DNA from: Paraescarpia echinospica
Lineage: Eukaryota; Annelida; Polychaeta; Sabellida; Siboglinidae
Assembly: GCA_020002185.1 (NCBI GenBank)
Contig: CM034532.1
Coordinates: 45,155,506 to 45,219,505, forward strand
Reading direction: 5' to 3'
Length of the DNA stretch: 64,000 bases
The notes beneath the pieces are model-generated. The model made no database searches, was not told where the DNA came from, and worked only from the letters and a program-made list of their open reading frames with translations. Shown in pieces: positions 32,101 to 40,619 of the stretch (position 1 is its first letter; each line of letters begins with the position of its first letter). Made by a program: the position numbers and the translations under genes.

Positions 32101-33286
32101 CGTACCGGAAGCGCTGCGCGACAAGTTCGCCGAGATGCAGCCGGTATTCAAGAACGTCGATATCGCGCGCGACGATCTCAGCCCGTTCATGCGCGACTAC
32201 GCCGAATCGCACGATCTCCTCACGCGACCTCAACGCGCGCTCGTCGGTAGCTACTTCGGCGCGGCGATCTTGCTCGCGACGCCGCTCCTACGCTGGTATC
32301 TGGCGCACGGGCTCGTCGTCGAGCGCGTCTACCAGATCGTCGAGTACGCGCCGATAGCGTGCTTTCGCCGCTTCGGCGACGCGGTTTCGACGGCGCGTCG
32401 CGAGGGCGATATCGATCCCGACAAATCGATCATCGCCGATACATTTAAACTTCTCGGGAACAGTTCCTACGGGAAAACGATTACGCGCGTCGATCGGCAC
32501 CGGGAAATCAAGTACGCGACGCCGGTCGGCGCGTCGATGCTCGTCAACAATCGCCGCTTCCGGCAACTGGACGCCGTCGTCGACGACGCGCTGTACGAGG
32601 TGGCGCTGAATAAGCGTAAAATCGTCTACGGCCTGCCGATACATATCGGCTATTTCGTATTGCAGTACGCAAAATTGAGAATGCTGGAATTTTATTACGA
32701 TTTCGTCGACGCCTACATTCCCCGTCCGCTCTTCCAGTACTGCGCTATGGACACCGACTCGGCGTACATAGCCCTAGCCGGACGTGACGTCGACGCGCTC
32801 GTACCGGAAGAACGTCGCGAACACTACTTCCGGAATCGCTCGCTCTGGTTTCCGGCCGAATGCTGCGACGCGCACGTGGACGCCTACGTACGACGGCGCG
32901 TCGCCGGTCTAGCGTGGGACGGCGAGGCGGCCTGCTGCGCGCGCCGACGCCTGTTCGATCGTCGAACGCCGGGTCTCTTCAAAGAAGAGTGGCGCGGCGA
33001 CGGGATCGTGGCGCTGTGCAGCAAAACCTACTACTGCTTCGGCGGCGTCGCCGGTCCGAAGTACAGCACGAAGGGGCTCAGCAAGCGACAGAACGCCGAC
33101 ATCGACGAGCACACCTTCCTCGCCGTACTGCGCGACCGTCGCAACGGCGTCGGCTGGAACCGCGGTTTCCAAGTGAAAGACTCGTCCGTGTTGACGTACG
33201 TTCAAGAGCGCGCGGCGTTGAGCTACTTCTACGCTAAACGCCGCGTGCTCGACGACGGCGTCACTACGGCGCCGATACTCGTCTAA
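29168..33286 (+). CDS. Protein-primed DNA polymerase B with N-terminal zinc fingers
   Basis: 1,372 residues with no interruption. Two Cys2-His/Cys fingers lie at residues ~11-60 (CPKCRRYF, CPKCGKLY) and a third near 375 (CGKCGSVLW). Exonuclease motifs follow: FDFECYF (~437), FNSGKYDLN (~557) and YNNRDVAPF (~694). Polymerase motifs are GFDANGLYLW (~793), KLLGNSSYGK (~1,093) and YCAMDTDSAYI (~1,190). The insert with FHGCYFHGCPTC (~877) is typical of Polinton/adintovirus polymerases. It would replicate a linear genome from a terminal protein. All visible catalytic residues are present, so the gene appears intact. Confidence 0.95.
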   Translation: MPPPPPSSWQCPKCRRYFATQSMLERHEALECPKVRDCPKCGKLYTTRYAMLRHLRLQCGRSLPPESVEAAAASAPPPSPDDLQRVVDEHRRSIETSVARGVVQSRYNYRMTACTSTRVLEPRLREMFRAQKNAFKINVSYGFVLRHKVSGRYRYFHSSCNCCGRLLETPALVTDSRSFERFLDAVRTTDVLQYAIAQRPDSGWIVELVTNATYFVNVIINHPIGCVGVTTLPAYVRLNRSIVSLTNDVRGAPYDDHLCLFRCIALHLQGHRRGQSIRHTNRLTKDAKRLYARYRRDTATTSNGGGVRLNELDRVETVFGINVVVYRRLTNDVAELVRRSLEAHPTTLNVNLYESHFSYISDRRAYTKTYKCGKCGSVLWRSAHDLRRHEATCEGGVRHVFPGGVYRPTASVFERLDDEGIDVGDDDLRYYPYRATFDFECYFADNDLPTNSDKCRWIARHELLSVSVASNVPGHEAARCYVTTGDSSELARRLIDDLEAVSAAACAILRPRYDATFEALDALDADWRRRCNDDADASPYATLADRLWTYLRQMPVLGFNSGKYDLNVVKKYLTPLLITDDAQHTSSAFTIKRQNNYMCLSTTTLKFLDITNYLAPGVSYDRFLKAYGCSATKGYFPYEHIDALSRLDETALPSREAFYSQLKREGISAEAYEICATAWRDEGMTSMRDFLVWYNNRDVAPFLEAVDRQFAFYRRRRIDMFKDAISVPGLTLLYLFNDLPKSIHFSLFNEPNKDLHRLLQAQIVGGPSIIFARHHEADVTSIRGGAPCRSIVGFDANGLYLWAIMQEMPTGWYTRRRAENAFRAERVHRYGRMAVEWLTRVEAETGARIRHQLNGREKRIGKYRVDGWCAATRTAYQFHGCYFHGCPTCQAHVTTNAVNGQPMTTLYAATIAVTAYLRRFVDEVVEMWECQWHAVRPPAVPTPPDASRWQPTAAITLSTILEAVRDGSLFGLVQCDIAVPEALRDKFAEMQPVFKNVDIARDDLSPFMRDYAESHDLLTRPQRALVGSYFGAAILLATPLLRWYLAHGLVVERVYQIVEYAPIACFRRFGDAVSTARREGDIDPDKSIIADTFKLLGNSSYGKTITRVDRHREIKYATPVGASMLVNNRRFRQLDAVVDDALYEVALNKRKIVYGLPIHIGYFVLQYAKLRMLEFYYDFVDAYIPRPLFQYCAMDTDSAYIALAGRDVDALVPEERREHYFRNRSLWFPAECCDAHVDAYVRRRVAGLAWDGEAACCARRRLFDRRTPGLFKEEWRGDGIVALCSKTYYCFGGVAGPKYSTKGLSKRQNADIDEHTFLAVLRDRRNGVGWNRGFQVKDSSVLTYVQERAALSYFYAKRRVLDDGVTTAPILV

Positions 33287-33380
33287 CTCGTAAACTCGTC
33301 TAACTCGTCTACTACTAACCTAACCCCCACCACCCCCCCTAGGGGTAGTTTCTGTATGTATGTATGTATGTGTGGGTAAT

Positions 33381-33386
33381 AATAAA
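33381..33386 (+). terminator. Poly(A) signal of polymerase gene
   Basis: AATAAA about 95 bp after the polymerase stop. Only ~33 bp separate it from the opposing signal of the leftward genes. Confidence 0.6.
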
Positions 33387-33418
33387 CACCAACAATTGTG
33401 CGTACATGATTCGTTCGT

Positions 33419-33424
33419 TTTTAT
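33419..33424 (-). terminator. Poly(A) signal of leftward structural genes
   Basis: TTTATT on the plus strand is AATAAA on the minus strand, just downstream of the protease stop at 33,433. Confidence 0.55.
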
Positions 33425-33432
33425 TTCTACTA

Positions 33433-33895
33433 CTACAAGCGGTGAGGTTTTAATAAATCGTGTACGAGACAGTCATTGTTCACCCTATCGGTGCCGAATA
33501 GGTTCTGAAACGTCGTCAACGGCATCCCGCGACATCGGAGGAGAAGGTAGGCGACGCAATATTGTCCGCACACGTTAGAGATGACGCTCTGCAGGCGCTT
33601 GTCGTTGTACGTCCACGCGTCGCCGCAGTGGCGGCGCAGGAAGGCGCGGAAGTCGGCGTGCGAGCGGCGGCAGACCGTACGAATCGAAGTACTCGCCTCG
33701 TCGGTCGGCGCCGACGTAGACGGCCACCCAGTGCTGTCCCGGTTCGCCGCCGTCGTCGGTGTTGCACACGAAGGCCGTCGGGTAGGTGGCGCCAATGGCG
33801 GCGGTAAGTAGCGCGTCTTTAGGCACGACGCCGACGACGATACGTTTAGCGTACGTATCGAGTTCCAGACGACGCATCAGTTGAAACGTATCCAT
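33433..33895 (-). pseudogene. Adenain-like cysteine protease, one frameshift
   Basis: The start is the ATG at 33,895, two bases after the capsid stop codon. The N-terminal part has the catalytic-His segment GEPGQHWVAVYV and the acidic EYFDSYGLPP motif. After a single-base shift near 33,670 the other frame supplies the Cys segment (VCGQYCVAYLLL) and the end LLKPHRL. The order His, Asp/Glu, Cys matches adenovirus-type maturation proteases. In the family it processes capsid proteins. As assembled the frame is broken by what looks like one extra base; an assembly error is possible. Confidence 0.8.
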
Positions 33896-33897
33896 AG

Positions 33898-35200
33898 TTA
33901 CCAGTCGTAAATGACGTTCCGGTTCCGGTCGATTTCCATCACCGTCTCGAATTCCGCGTACACGACGACGTTCACCGGACGCGCTAGCGGCGTCTCGAAA
34001 TGCATATCGACGCCCACGCACCCCTGACGCACGACGTTGAAATGATCGCCGTCGCAACAGTCGGGGGTCAGGTCGAAACCGAAGATGCTGTAGCCGGCGC
34101 CGAAGTCCGTGCGCGATACGTCGTTCCCCTCGTCCTCGAACGCCTTTCCGGTCGCCTCGAAGAGATTCATGTAGCTGCGCACGTACCGGTTGTGCGGGAA
34201 GTCCGGCTGCAGCGGCTTGCTCGGCACCTGACGTCCGTCGACGATGAGCCGACAGGAAGTTTATGTCGTTGTGACGCGCGTCGAACGGATTTCTAGTGTA
34301 GTCGCCGTTGTAGGCGACGTTGTCGATCATCATCAGGAAGAGGCGTTTCGGAATCGCGCCCATGTACAGGTTCTCGTGCACGTTCGATAGCGCGCCCGCC
34401 GTTATCGAGAACGATTTGCAGTCGACGCGACGCATCGGAAACTTAGCCGTTCCCAACGCCCACGCTTTGATATGTCCCATCTGGACGGCCGGGTTCAACT
34501 TCACTTTTCGCACGTGCAGTCGCATCTCCTGCAGCACGACGCGCCACCCCGGTACGGCTGCCGCGCCCATCAGCGCGAAGGCGTCCTTCGAGCGCACTAT
34601 GCGCACTTTCGTGTCGACGCCGTTCGGTAGGTGTTTGTTTAGCATAAACGCGTCGACGTGCAGCCGTCCCATCATCTCCACCTCGTGGCTATCGGCCGTC
34701 GCGACGCGTCGCGACTCGAAACCGACGTTGGCGTTGCCGAGCGTGTCCATCCGTCCGGCGGTGTCTTTGTACCACAACGACGCCGTGAGATGCGAACGTT
34801 TCGCGTCGCTACCGTAACTTAGCAACGTCTCGAGGTAGGCCCGGTACGCGTACGTATTGGTCGACGGCGTCACGAGGGTGTTGTTCAGCGACACGTCGAT
34901 TTGACTGATCATCGAATGCAGGAAATTGTTGACCGGCGCCACCGCGGCCGCGGCCGCCAGATCGGTACCGTCCCCCCGCGTCACTTTGAAGCGCACGTAC
35001 AGTTGAACGCTCGCCAGGTCCGTATAGTCTTCGCCCGAACCCGGCACGAGGAACTCGATAGGGCCGCCGGCGTCGAGAGTCGTCAGCGGCTGGTAGACGG
35101 TCCAATGACTACTCTCGATGCTCGTCTGCGTCACCGGTCCGCTGAACAGGTCCAGTTCGCCCTTCACGCCCTCGCACGTCGAGCCGTTCACGAACGCCAT
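33898..35200 (-). pseudogene. Major capsid protein (double jelly-roll), one frameshift
   Basis: The frame from 35,200 has the Polinton/adintovirus capsid signature: an N-terminal FSGPVTQTSIESSHWTVYQP stretch, then IEFLVPGSGEDYTDL and INVSLN-like (QIDVSLNNTLV) segments. It runs to about 34,250, where it shifts; the C-terminal part (VPSKPLQPDFPHNRY, EGNDVSRTDF, GFDLTPDCCDGDHFN) continues in a second frame to the stop at 33,898. The shift corresponds to one extra base near 34,250. The total length of ~430 residues fits a hexon-like protein. The stop is followed two bases later by the protease ATG. Confidence 0.85.
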
Positions 35201-35264
35201 CGTCGTTGTCGTCCGTTCGACGTCTTCCGCCTACTGACGACCGTCGCCGCTAGGCGTGCTCTCT

Positions 35265-35435
35265 TTATGCCGCCGCCGCCGTCGCGACGGTTTTTTTTTT
35301 TACGTCGAGTTGACTTAATAGCGTATGCAGGATCGAATCTCCTCCGCGCGGCGGCGGCGCCATCACCACCACTACGACGCGCACTCGAAAGTACGGCGAG
35401 AACTGACCGTCGTTCTCGAGTCCGCTGCGCTCCAT
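35265..35435 (-). CDS. Small ORF after pX with duplicated basic tail nearby
   Basis: A 56-residue frame starts five bases after the pX stop. It contains GGDSILHTLLSQLDV and then an 11-A run that encodes lysines. Beyond that run another frame encodes KRARLAATVVSRRK, almost the same as the end of pX (KRARLAATTVSRRK), so part of the pX tail has been duplicated. Whether the small ORF is a real minor core or capsid protein with a length change in the A run, or only a remnant, cannot be decided. Confidence 0.4.
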   Translation of the reverse strand: MERSGLENDGQFSPYFRVRVVVVVMAPPPRGGDSILHTLLSQLDVKKKTVATAAAA

Positions 35436-35440
35436 CGTCG

Positions 35441-35869
35441 TTACTCGTCGAATATGTCCTTTCGACGCGCTCTTTTCCGCCTACTGACGGTCGTCGCCGC
35501 TAAGCGCGCTCTCTTTACGCCGACGCGGGGACGGCGCTGCGTCTTTTTTTGCTTCTTCTTTGGCGCCGCCGCCTGCGGATTCAATAGGCCGTCGAGAAGA
35601 TCGGCGCCGGCCTCCTTCGCGCGCCTTTTTAGCGACTGTTTCAGATTGCCGCCGCCGACGACGTCGCGCGCCACGTGCATGCCGGTGTTGAGCGCCCGTT
35701 TTCCCAACGCCATCGCGCCCCTCTTGATAAGCGGCATGGCGCTTCGAAACAGACTCCCGAAGAGATTACCCAGACCGTGACCTCGTTGACCCCGAGCGCC
35801 GACGAAGACCGGCAGCTGTCCGCCGACCTGACGAACGTAGTAGTCCACGTACGGGTTCTTCGACGACAT
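35441..35869 (-). CDS. Core/pX-like small basic virion protein
   Basis: 142 residues with an intact frame. The middle (GNLFGSLFRSAMPLIKRG ... ALNTGMHVARDVVGG) is the conserved Gly/Ala/hydrophobic stretch of adintovirus/Polinton pX-like proteins. The C-terminus is strongly basic (KKKQKKTQRRPRVGVKRAR), suited for DNA condensation and nuclear import. Its ATG follows the penton stop by one base, so translation may be coupled or the RNAs alternatively spliced. Confidence 0.7.
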   Translation of the reverse strand: MSSKNPYVDYYVRQVGGQLPVFVGARGQRGHGLGNLFGSLFRSAMPLIKRGAMALGKRALNTGMHVARDVVGGGNLKQSLKRRAKEAGADLLDGLLNPQAAAPKKKQKKTQRRPRVGVKRARLAATTVSRRKRARRKDIFDE

Positions 35870-35870
35870 G

Positions 35871-36732
35871 TTAAAACAATTTCGATTTACAACGTCTGAA
35901 GTGAAGCGTCGTCACCACCTTCCCCTGCTCGAATGGTATCGGTTGGCCGTGATCGTCTCTTATATCGACTTCGACCTCGTCGAATTGATTCCGCATCAGC
36001 TTAACGTATTGCACGCGAACGAACGATTCCGAAATGACGTCACCGTTCTCACCGCGGACGGCGATGTTTCGAAGCAGCGGCGCGAACACGTCACCGACGA
36101 CGCGCGGTTCCACGAGATCCGTGTACACGTACAGACTCTCGATGCCCGCCGACATGTTCACCGTATCGCGACCTTCGTACTCGAACGTGTACGCGGCGGG
36201 CGACGTACTGATGACGGGTCTCGTCGCCGGCGCGGGACCGAACGCGGACGAACTCATGATCGTGTTGGTATGGAAACCTAGCGACACCCGCCGACAAACG
36301 TAGCGTAAGGCGGTTAGAGACGGCGCAGTATTCTAGCACGGCCTTGGCCTTCCTGGTGTGTAATTTCTCTAGCGCCTCGTTGATCCTGTTGCACAACGTA
36401 TAAACGTTGTTGTAGAAACCGTGAGGAATCGTCGTCTGACGATATATCAGCACGGTCGTGCCGTCTTCGTCTATCTGCGTGTAAACGCCCCGTTCGCCCG
36501 CCGCGCAAGTCAGAAAGAAGTAGGAGTCCTTCTTTCTCACGTTGTACCACGTGTGCGGATACTGTACCGACACGGCGCCGCATTCCCACTCCCCCGACAG
36601 GTCGAAACGTCGCGGCAACGTCGTGACGTAGTGCGTCAACGTATTTTCGGGGTGACGTTTCATAGACGCGTTGCTCGGCAGCGTCAGGTAAAAATCAGAC
36701 GAGACCGCCATCGCGTTGTCGTCGACCGACAC
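35871..36732 (-). pseudogene. Penton (single jelly-roll minor capsid) protein, one frameshift
   Basis: The N-terminal part (SDFYLTLPSNAS, then PENTLTHYVTTLPRRFDLSG and VQYPHTWYNVR) matches the penton-like family known in animals as F54H12.2-like. The frame shifts near 36,275 by the equivalent of one extra base, and the C-terminal part (DTVNMSAGIESLYVYTDLVE, VGDVFAPLLRNI) ends at 35,871. Start may be the Met at 36,732 or, by family resemblance, at 36,711. It overlaps the end of the membrane gene by up to 38 bp. Confidence 0.8.
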
Positions 36733-37045
36733 TCATAGACGGACTCGGGAGCAGGTAACCGAGACAGCTGCTCAACAGCGCCGTCCACAGGTTGGAGTCG
36801 CCTTGACCTTTCGTCAGATTGTATATACTAACGGCGATGACGAAGTACAGGACGACGACCTGACAGAGGAACACGATTTCGGCCTTAGGGCATTCGTTGC
36901 CGCAGATTCGCCATGGAACGGGTTCGGCGGCGGTTGCTGTTGTAGCGTCGATGGAGTCCGCGTTGCGCTCGTCGTCGACGACGGACGATTCGTCGGCGTT
37001 CGTTCGACGCTCGCCACTCGAGGTAGTTTCGTCGTCTTCGCGCAT
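36695..37045 (-). CDS. Small transmembrane protein of Polinton type
   Basis: 116 residues. The acidic Ser/Thr-rich N-terminus is followed by a hydrophobic segment (EIVFLCQVVVLYFVIAVSIY, residues ~55-74) and the conserved GDSNLWTALLSSCLGYLLPSP motif found in small proteins of many invertebrate Polintons. It probably resides in a membrane of the infected cell or virion; role unknown. A TATAAA at 37,083-37,088 (minus strand) lies ~40 bp upstream. Confidence 0.7.
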   Translation of the reverse strand: MREDDETTSSGERRTNADESSVVDDERNADSIDATTATAAEPVPWRICGNECPKAEIVFLCQVVVLYFVIAVSIYNLTKGQGDSNLWTALLSSCLGYLLPSPSMSVGRRQRDGGLV

Positions 37046-37082
37046 CGTCGCGCCACTGCGCCCTGTCGATGCAACAGGGACC

Positions 37083-37088
37083 TTTATA
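37083..37088 (-). promoter_or_regulatory. TATA box of leftward structural genes
   Basis: TATAAA on the minus strand about 38-43 bp before the ATG at 37,045, similar to the spacing at the polymerase gene. It could drive the whole membrane-penton-pX-capsid-protease cluster. Confidence 0.55.
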
Positions 37089-37162
37089 CGGTAAGAACGA
37101 AGAGCCGTTGCATAGTCCCGCCTCGTGCAGTCGCCAGCAGCCGGTGTGACGCATCCAACGAT

Positions 37163-37713
37163 TCATAGGTCCACGAGCGACTCGGCGTCGATCCAGCTGT
37201 TGAATGAGGCCGGATATCCGCTCCATTTTACGAGCGCCTCCGAACCGCCGCCACGACGTCGACGACGCCGAATAACCGCCTCCACGCGATATAGTTTGTC
37301 TTTCGGAACGACTACGCGTTGTAGTTCCTGTTCGTAGAAGGCGCCCTCTATCGGCGTCTCGGCGTCGTCCTTGAGGCGATAAACGGGCGGTTCGGAAGGG
37401 TGCACCTCTACGACGGTGAACAGCTCCTCGCTCCAGTTAGCCATGTATCCTTTTTTGAAATGACCCCTCGTCTTGCTGATACGTACGCGATCTCCCACGC
37501 GTAGTTTCGGTTTTCGTCGTCGTTCGACGCCGTCGCCACCGTACAGTCGTTGCCATACGGCCTCCTGATTCGTCGCGTCGACACTCGCCGGCGTCCTACC
37601 GATGCTTCGGTGGTAGGCGTTGTTGTACGATTGCACGAAATCCGGTAACGCCTCTACGTAGCGCAGCGTTTCGTGTTTCGTAAAATAGCGCCACATACGC
37701 GTCTTCAAAGTTC
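37163..37713 (-). pseudogene. Retroviral-type integrase, C-terminal part with chromodomain
   Basis: The frame keeps the end of the catalytic core (LKTRMWRYF ... FVQSYNNAYHRSIGRTPA), an SH3-like segment (RKPKLRVGDRVRIS) and a C-terminal chromodomain (YRVEAVI ... ALVKWSGYPASFNSWI). The zinc finger and the DDE aspartates are absent because similarity stops at ~37,713. No protein start is present. In Polintons the integrase inserts the element with a 6-bp duplication. Confidence 0.85.
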
Positions 37714-38536
37714 ATACTACCAGTTTGCTTATAGCGTGATAGGCCTGTGGTGTGGTGAACGAGGATTTTATTCTGAAGGTCGTGATTGAATTTTCTAATA
37801 AAGTTCTTACAAAGGATGACAAACCAAATCACAATGATAGCTTTGACGTTATACAGGACGCGAGCGCATTCGCGCCCGCAACAAACAAACATGTCCAGAT
37901 ACGTCTCCAGGCGACAGTAGCACCCAGTAGTGTCGGTTTTGAAGTGTGTTGACAAAAGTATCAAAGAAACTTCTAGAATTAGATTTTACAGGGGAATTTG
38001 AACTCACTGTTGATGACATCAAATGATAGCATTACCAAATCACTATGATTACGACCTAATTGTTATATTCAAGTGCCAAAGCTCATAGCAATGGCTAACC
38101 AAAGCACGACCTGTTTGACCAACTCACCTCGCGTACAAAATTACTGCGCGTAGCAGTTTGATGATGTCACAACAAACAAACATGTCCAGACACGTCTCGA
38201 ATACGGATTTTATAAGAGACACGAATTTAGTTACTATCGTACGGAAATGATACCAAACGTCTAATTCCAAGATGGCCGCTCTGTTCGAAAGAAAACGAGG
38301 CTATAGGTTCTGATATAATACAGTCCTATATATAGTCTACATTTCGTATACATTACTTCAGATAAATCGACCTCCGCTGAATTTATAATCCTTTTATTAT
38401 AAATTACGCCTTATTATAACACCACATTTTAGACATGTCATCGTCAACCAAATAAGGGCTCGGTCCCTTGGCGGAGCCGATATTTTGTTTTTCTTCTTCA
38501 AAAAGTCATCGTATACCTGTATGACAAATTGATTTG
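37714..38536. other. Non-coding sequence right of the Polinton break
   Basis: AT-rich host-like DNA without a supported gene. There is no remnant of the BEL element here, so the Polinton is not simply inserted into it. Confidence 0.5.
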
Positions 38537-38735
38537 ACGTTTAACATTGGGTAAAAATGGCCTATCCTTTAACACAGGCGCGCTCCGGATCTTTTAACAT
38601 GGGATTTCCCCCGGGGTGCTCCAGCGTACGCGCTGATTAACCTTGGAGCGCCCTGGGGGAAATCCCTACCTTTTAACATGGGATTTCCTCCGGGGCGCGC
38701 CAACGTAACTCGTACTTAACCTGACTAACTACTTA
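38537..38735. repeat. Dispersed repeat, inverted partner of 13,074-13,300
   Basis: Matches the reverse complement of 13,074-13,300 from TTTAACATTGGG to CTTAACCTG.CTAACTAC. It contains the same GGGATTTCC/GCGCC palindromic modules. Confidence 0.7.
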
Positions 38736-39780
38736 CAACAATGAGAACTGCCATAAAAATCACAGGTTCCACATCTCCCTTCAGGAGATTTTTGAACAGA
38801 CACTAAGAAGACAGTCAGTCAAGATTATTTATGATACTAAACATGTTCTGCATAATTAATTTCAGCTCCTTCCATCTGGCAGACGTTATATAACTCCTCG
38901 GTGCAGGCTTAATAGATACTAACACTCATTCGTGCCTAAATTACTTAAACAACTTAATTTATGATGCCTGCTGCCACAGTATCGCTTGTCGTTTTAGAAT
39001 AAGTAATGTGTATGCATGTATTATGTATTTGCTTTTTATATCGAATGGTTTTATGTACATATTGAAGTTAATCTCACCCGAGACAAATTTCTCAACTCTA
39101 TAGTTGAGACAACAAAGCATTATCTTATCTTATATTGGGGGCTAATCCTATCTCCAGCCCCCACCAAAAATATGCGGGGGCTGGGACTCCCAAATCCTCC
39201 CCGGTTCCGGCGACTATATATATATATATATATATATGCATAGATAGATATATGTATATATATATATATATTATAATTGGTGCAGCTTTTTTAACTCTAT
39301 AATTGTTGGCTTGCACAAAGTTATAAAATCTACTTGTTTGTTTTATCATCACGTAGTCTTAGCCATAACGCAAATTATCTTAGCCACAACTAATGGTTAA
39401 GACGTTGTGGCTCAGACAATTTTCTTAAACTTTTTCCTCTGGAATATATAACTCGTTTGAAATATGTTCCATTGACATTCCATCTTGGTATATACGCAAT
39501 GCCACATAACTTGTATATTATATATGGCATATTATTAAAAAAGTTACTGACATTTAACACGTTATGGCTTAGACAGGAAGAACAAATACCCGGCGAATTT
39601 TAGTCACAGAATTACACTTTTAAGAAGGAAAATCAAAAGCCCTGCTAGTGAACCTTTGATTTGCAAAAAGAGGGCAAAATAAGCTACTACTACTACAACA
39701 ATTGTGGTTTGGAATGGTATAATATACGTTCAGTTTAATTACCTGTGTTTTCTATTTTTATGTTGGAAACTGTTATCCGT
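38736..39780. other. Non-coding stretch with TA microsatellites and dispersed repeat
   Basis: (TA)n at 39,215-39,270. The segment at 39,310-39,370 (AAATCTACTTGTTTGTTTTATC) recurs inverted at 51,570-51,610. No gene is supported. Confidence 0.5.
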
Positions 39781-39796
39781 GAATCATGGAAAGACG

Positions 39797-39804
39797 TGAC
39801 GTCA
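39797..39804 (+). promoter_or_regulatory. Consensus CRE site upstream of secreted-peptide gene
   Basis: TGACGTCA is the full CREB/ATF consensus. It lies about 50 bp before a donor (ACAG|GTAATC at 39,849/39,850) that would end a non-coding first exon. Confidence 0.4.
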
Positions 39805-39940
39805 CAGGAATGAGCAACGAAAAGACTTGCCGCAGCAACAGTAATACAGGTAATCCTGATTATTTTGTACAGAGACAACGACCCCAACTCGACTCTTTGG
39901 TTGGTTTTCTTATCTTTGTGTGTTTGATTTAGATCTAAAC

Positions 39941-40490
39941 ATGCACAACATCGACAACGTGATGGCGTCCATCAGTTGTGTTTTCGTCATCGGTGCTGTC
40001 GTGGTGCTGTTATGTCACGTGACAACTGTGCACGTTCGAGGATCGCGACAATCTCCGTGGTGAGTCAGGAATATTTATTTTGATTGAGCTAATTGTCACT
40101 CGAGATATTATGTGTATACCGAGCTGCCTCCGTTGTTCTGATGCCGTTCAAATATAATACTTTGTGTTTTAACGACGACAGGCGGCAAGGTTACGATAGG
40201 CGGCAAGTTGACGACAGGCGGCCAGGTGACGTGACAAAAACAATTGGTCCGGCGTCTTGTGGCATGGCGACAGGAGACAGGCAACCGGTGTGATAAAGTT
40301 CCAAGTGTGTCGCCGTACTTTCGTATTTAGTTGCAAAGCAACCGTTAGGTATAATGAGAGAAACTTTCAAAACGAAGCGATGGTTCTGAGGAAGCGTCGT
40401 CTTTCTACTAAACAGCCATCTTACATTAACAAGGACATCATCAGTTACTTCAGGCGGTTGCACGAGCAGAACGTGAACGTTCTCTCGTGA
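39941..40490 (+). CDS. Predicted secreted peptide precursor (spliced)
   Basis: Exon 39,933-40,059 begins after TTTGATTTAG, has an ATG at 39,941 and encodes a signal peptide with a strong hydrophobic core (SCVFVIGAVVVLLCHV). It ends in phase 2 at CCGTG|GTGAGT. The best continuation is the acceptor GCGACAG at 40,273, giving 111 residues. This protein has two cysteines and an RKRR furin-type site, after which a 29-residue peptide starting LSTKQPSYINK ends at the stop at 40,490. An alternative acceptor at 40,181 gives 76 residues with a different tail. AATAAA signals follow at about 40,548 and 40,596. I recognise no family; a hormone or defence peptide is possible. Confidence 0.5.
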
Positions 40491-40619
40491 ACATCTATGT
40501 GACAGCGTGCTACAAGCCAGCTACAATGTCGCAAGATTATTAAGCAAAATAAAAAGCACACATCGCGAGGATGACCAAAGTCAACAATGTGCCGTGAAAT
40601 AAAAAAGCCGTTGAATGTT

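Larger units (their letters stand above)
23958..37713. mobile_element. Polinton/Maverick (adintovirus-like) element, right-truncated
   Basis: This block carries protein-primed DNA polymerase B, adenain-like protease, double-jelly-roll major capsid protein, penton, core-like protein and a chromodomain integrase, the hallmark set of Polintons/adintoviruses. Rightward replication genes and leftward structural genes converge at 33.3-33.4 kb. The coding part is much more GC-rich than the host. The integrase is cut at 37,713, no packaging ATPase is found, and no terminal inverted repeats could be matched. It is an old viral copy in a genome, with several broken genes. Confidence 0.9.

Noticed and set aside
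31675..32250. Long Arg-rich frames on both strands inside the polymerase gene
   Set aside because: Shadow frames caused by high GC at third codon positions of the polymerase.
33575..35200. A 541-codon open frame covering most of the capsid and part of the protease
   Set aside because: It reads the capsid C-terminus and protease C-terminus in the wrong frame; family motifs show two proteins with one shift each and a normal stop/start between them.
23958..38735. The 13.1/38.6-kb inverted pair as Polinton terminal inverted repeats
   Set aside because: The left member lies outside the BEL element and ~11 kb from the first Polinton gene, and the integrase is truncated between the genes and the right member; the pair fits a separate repeat better.
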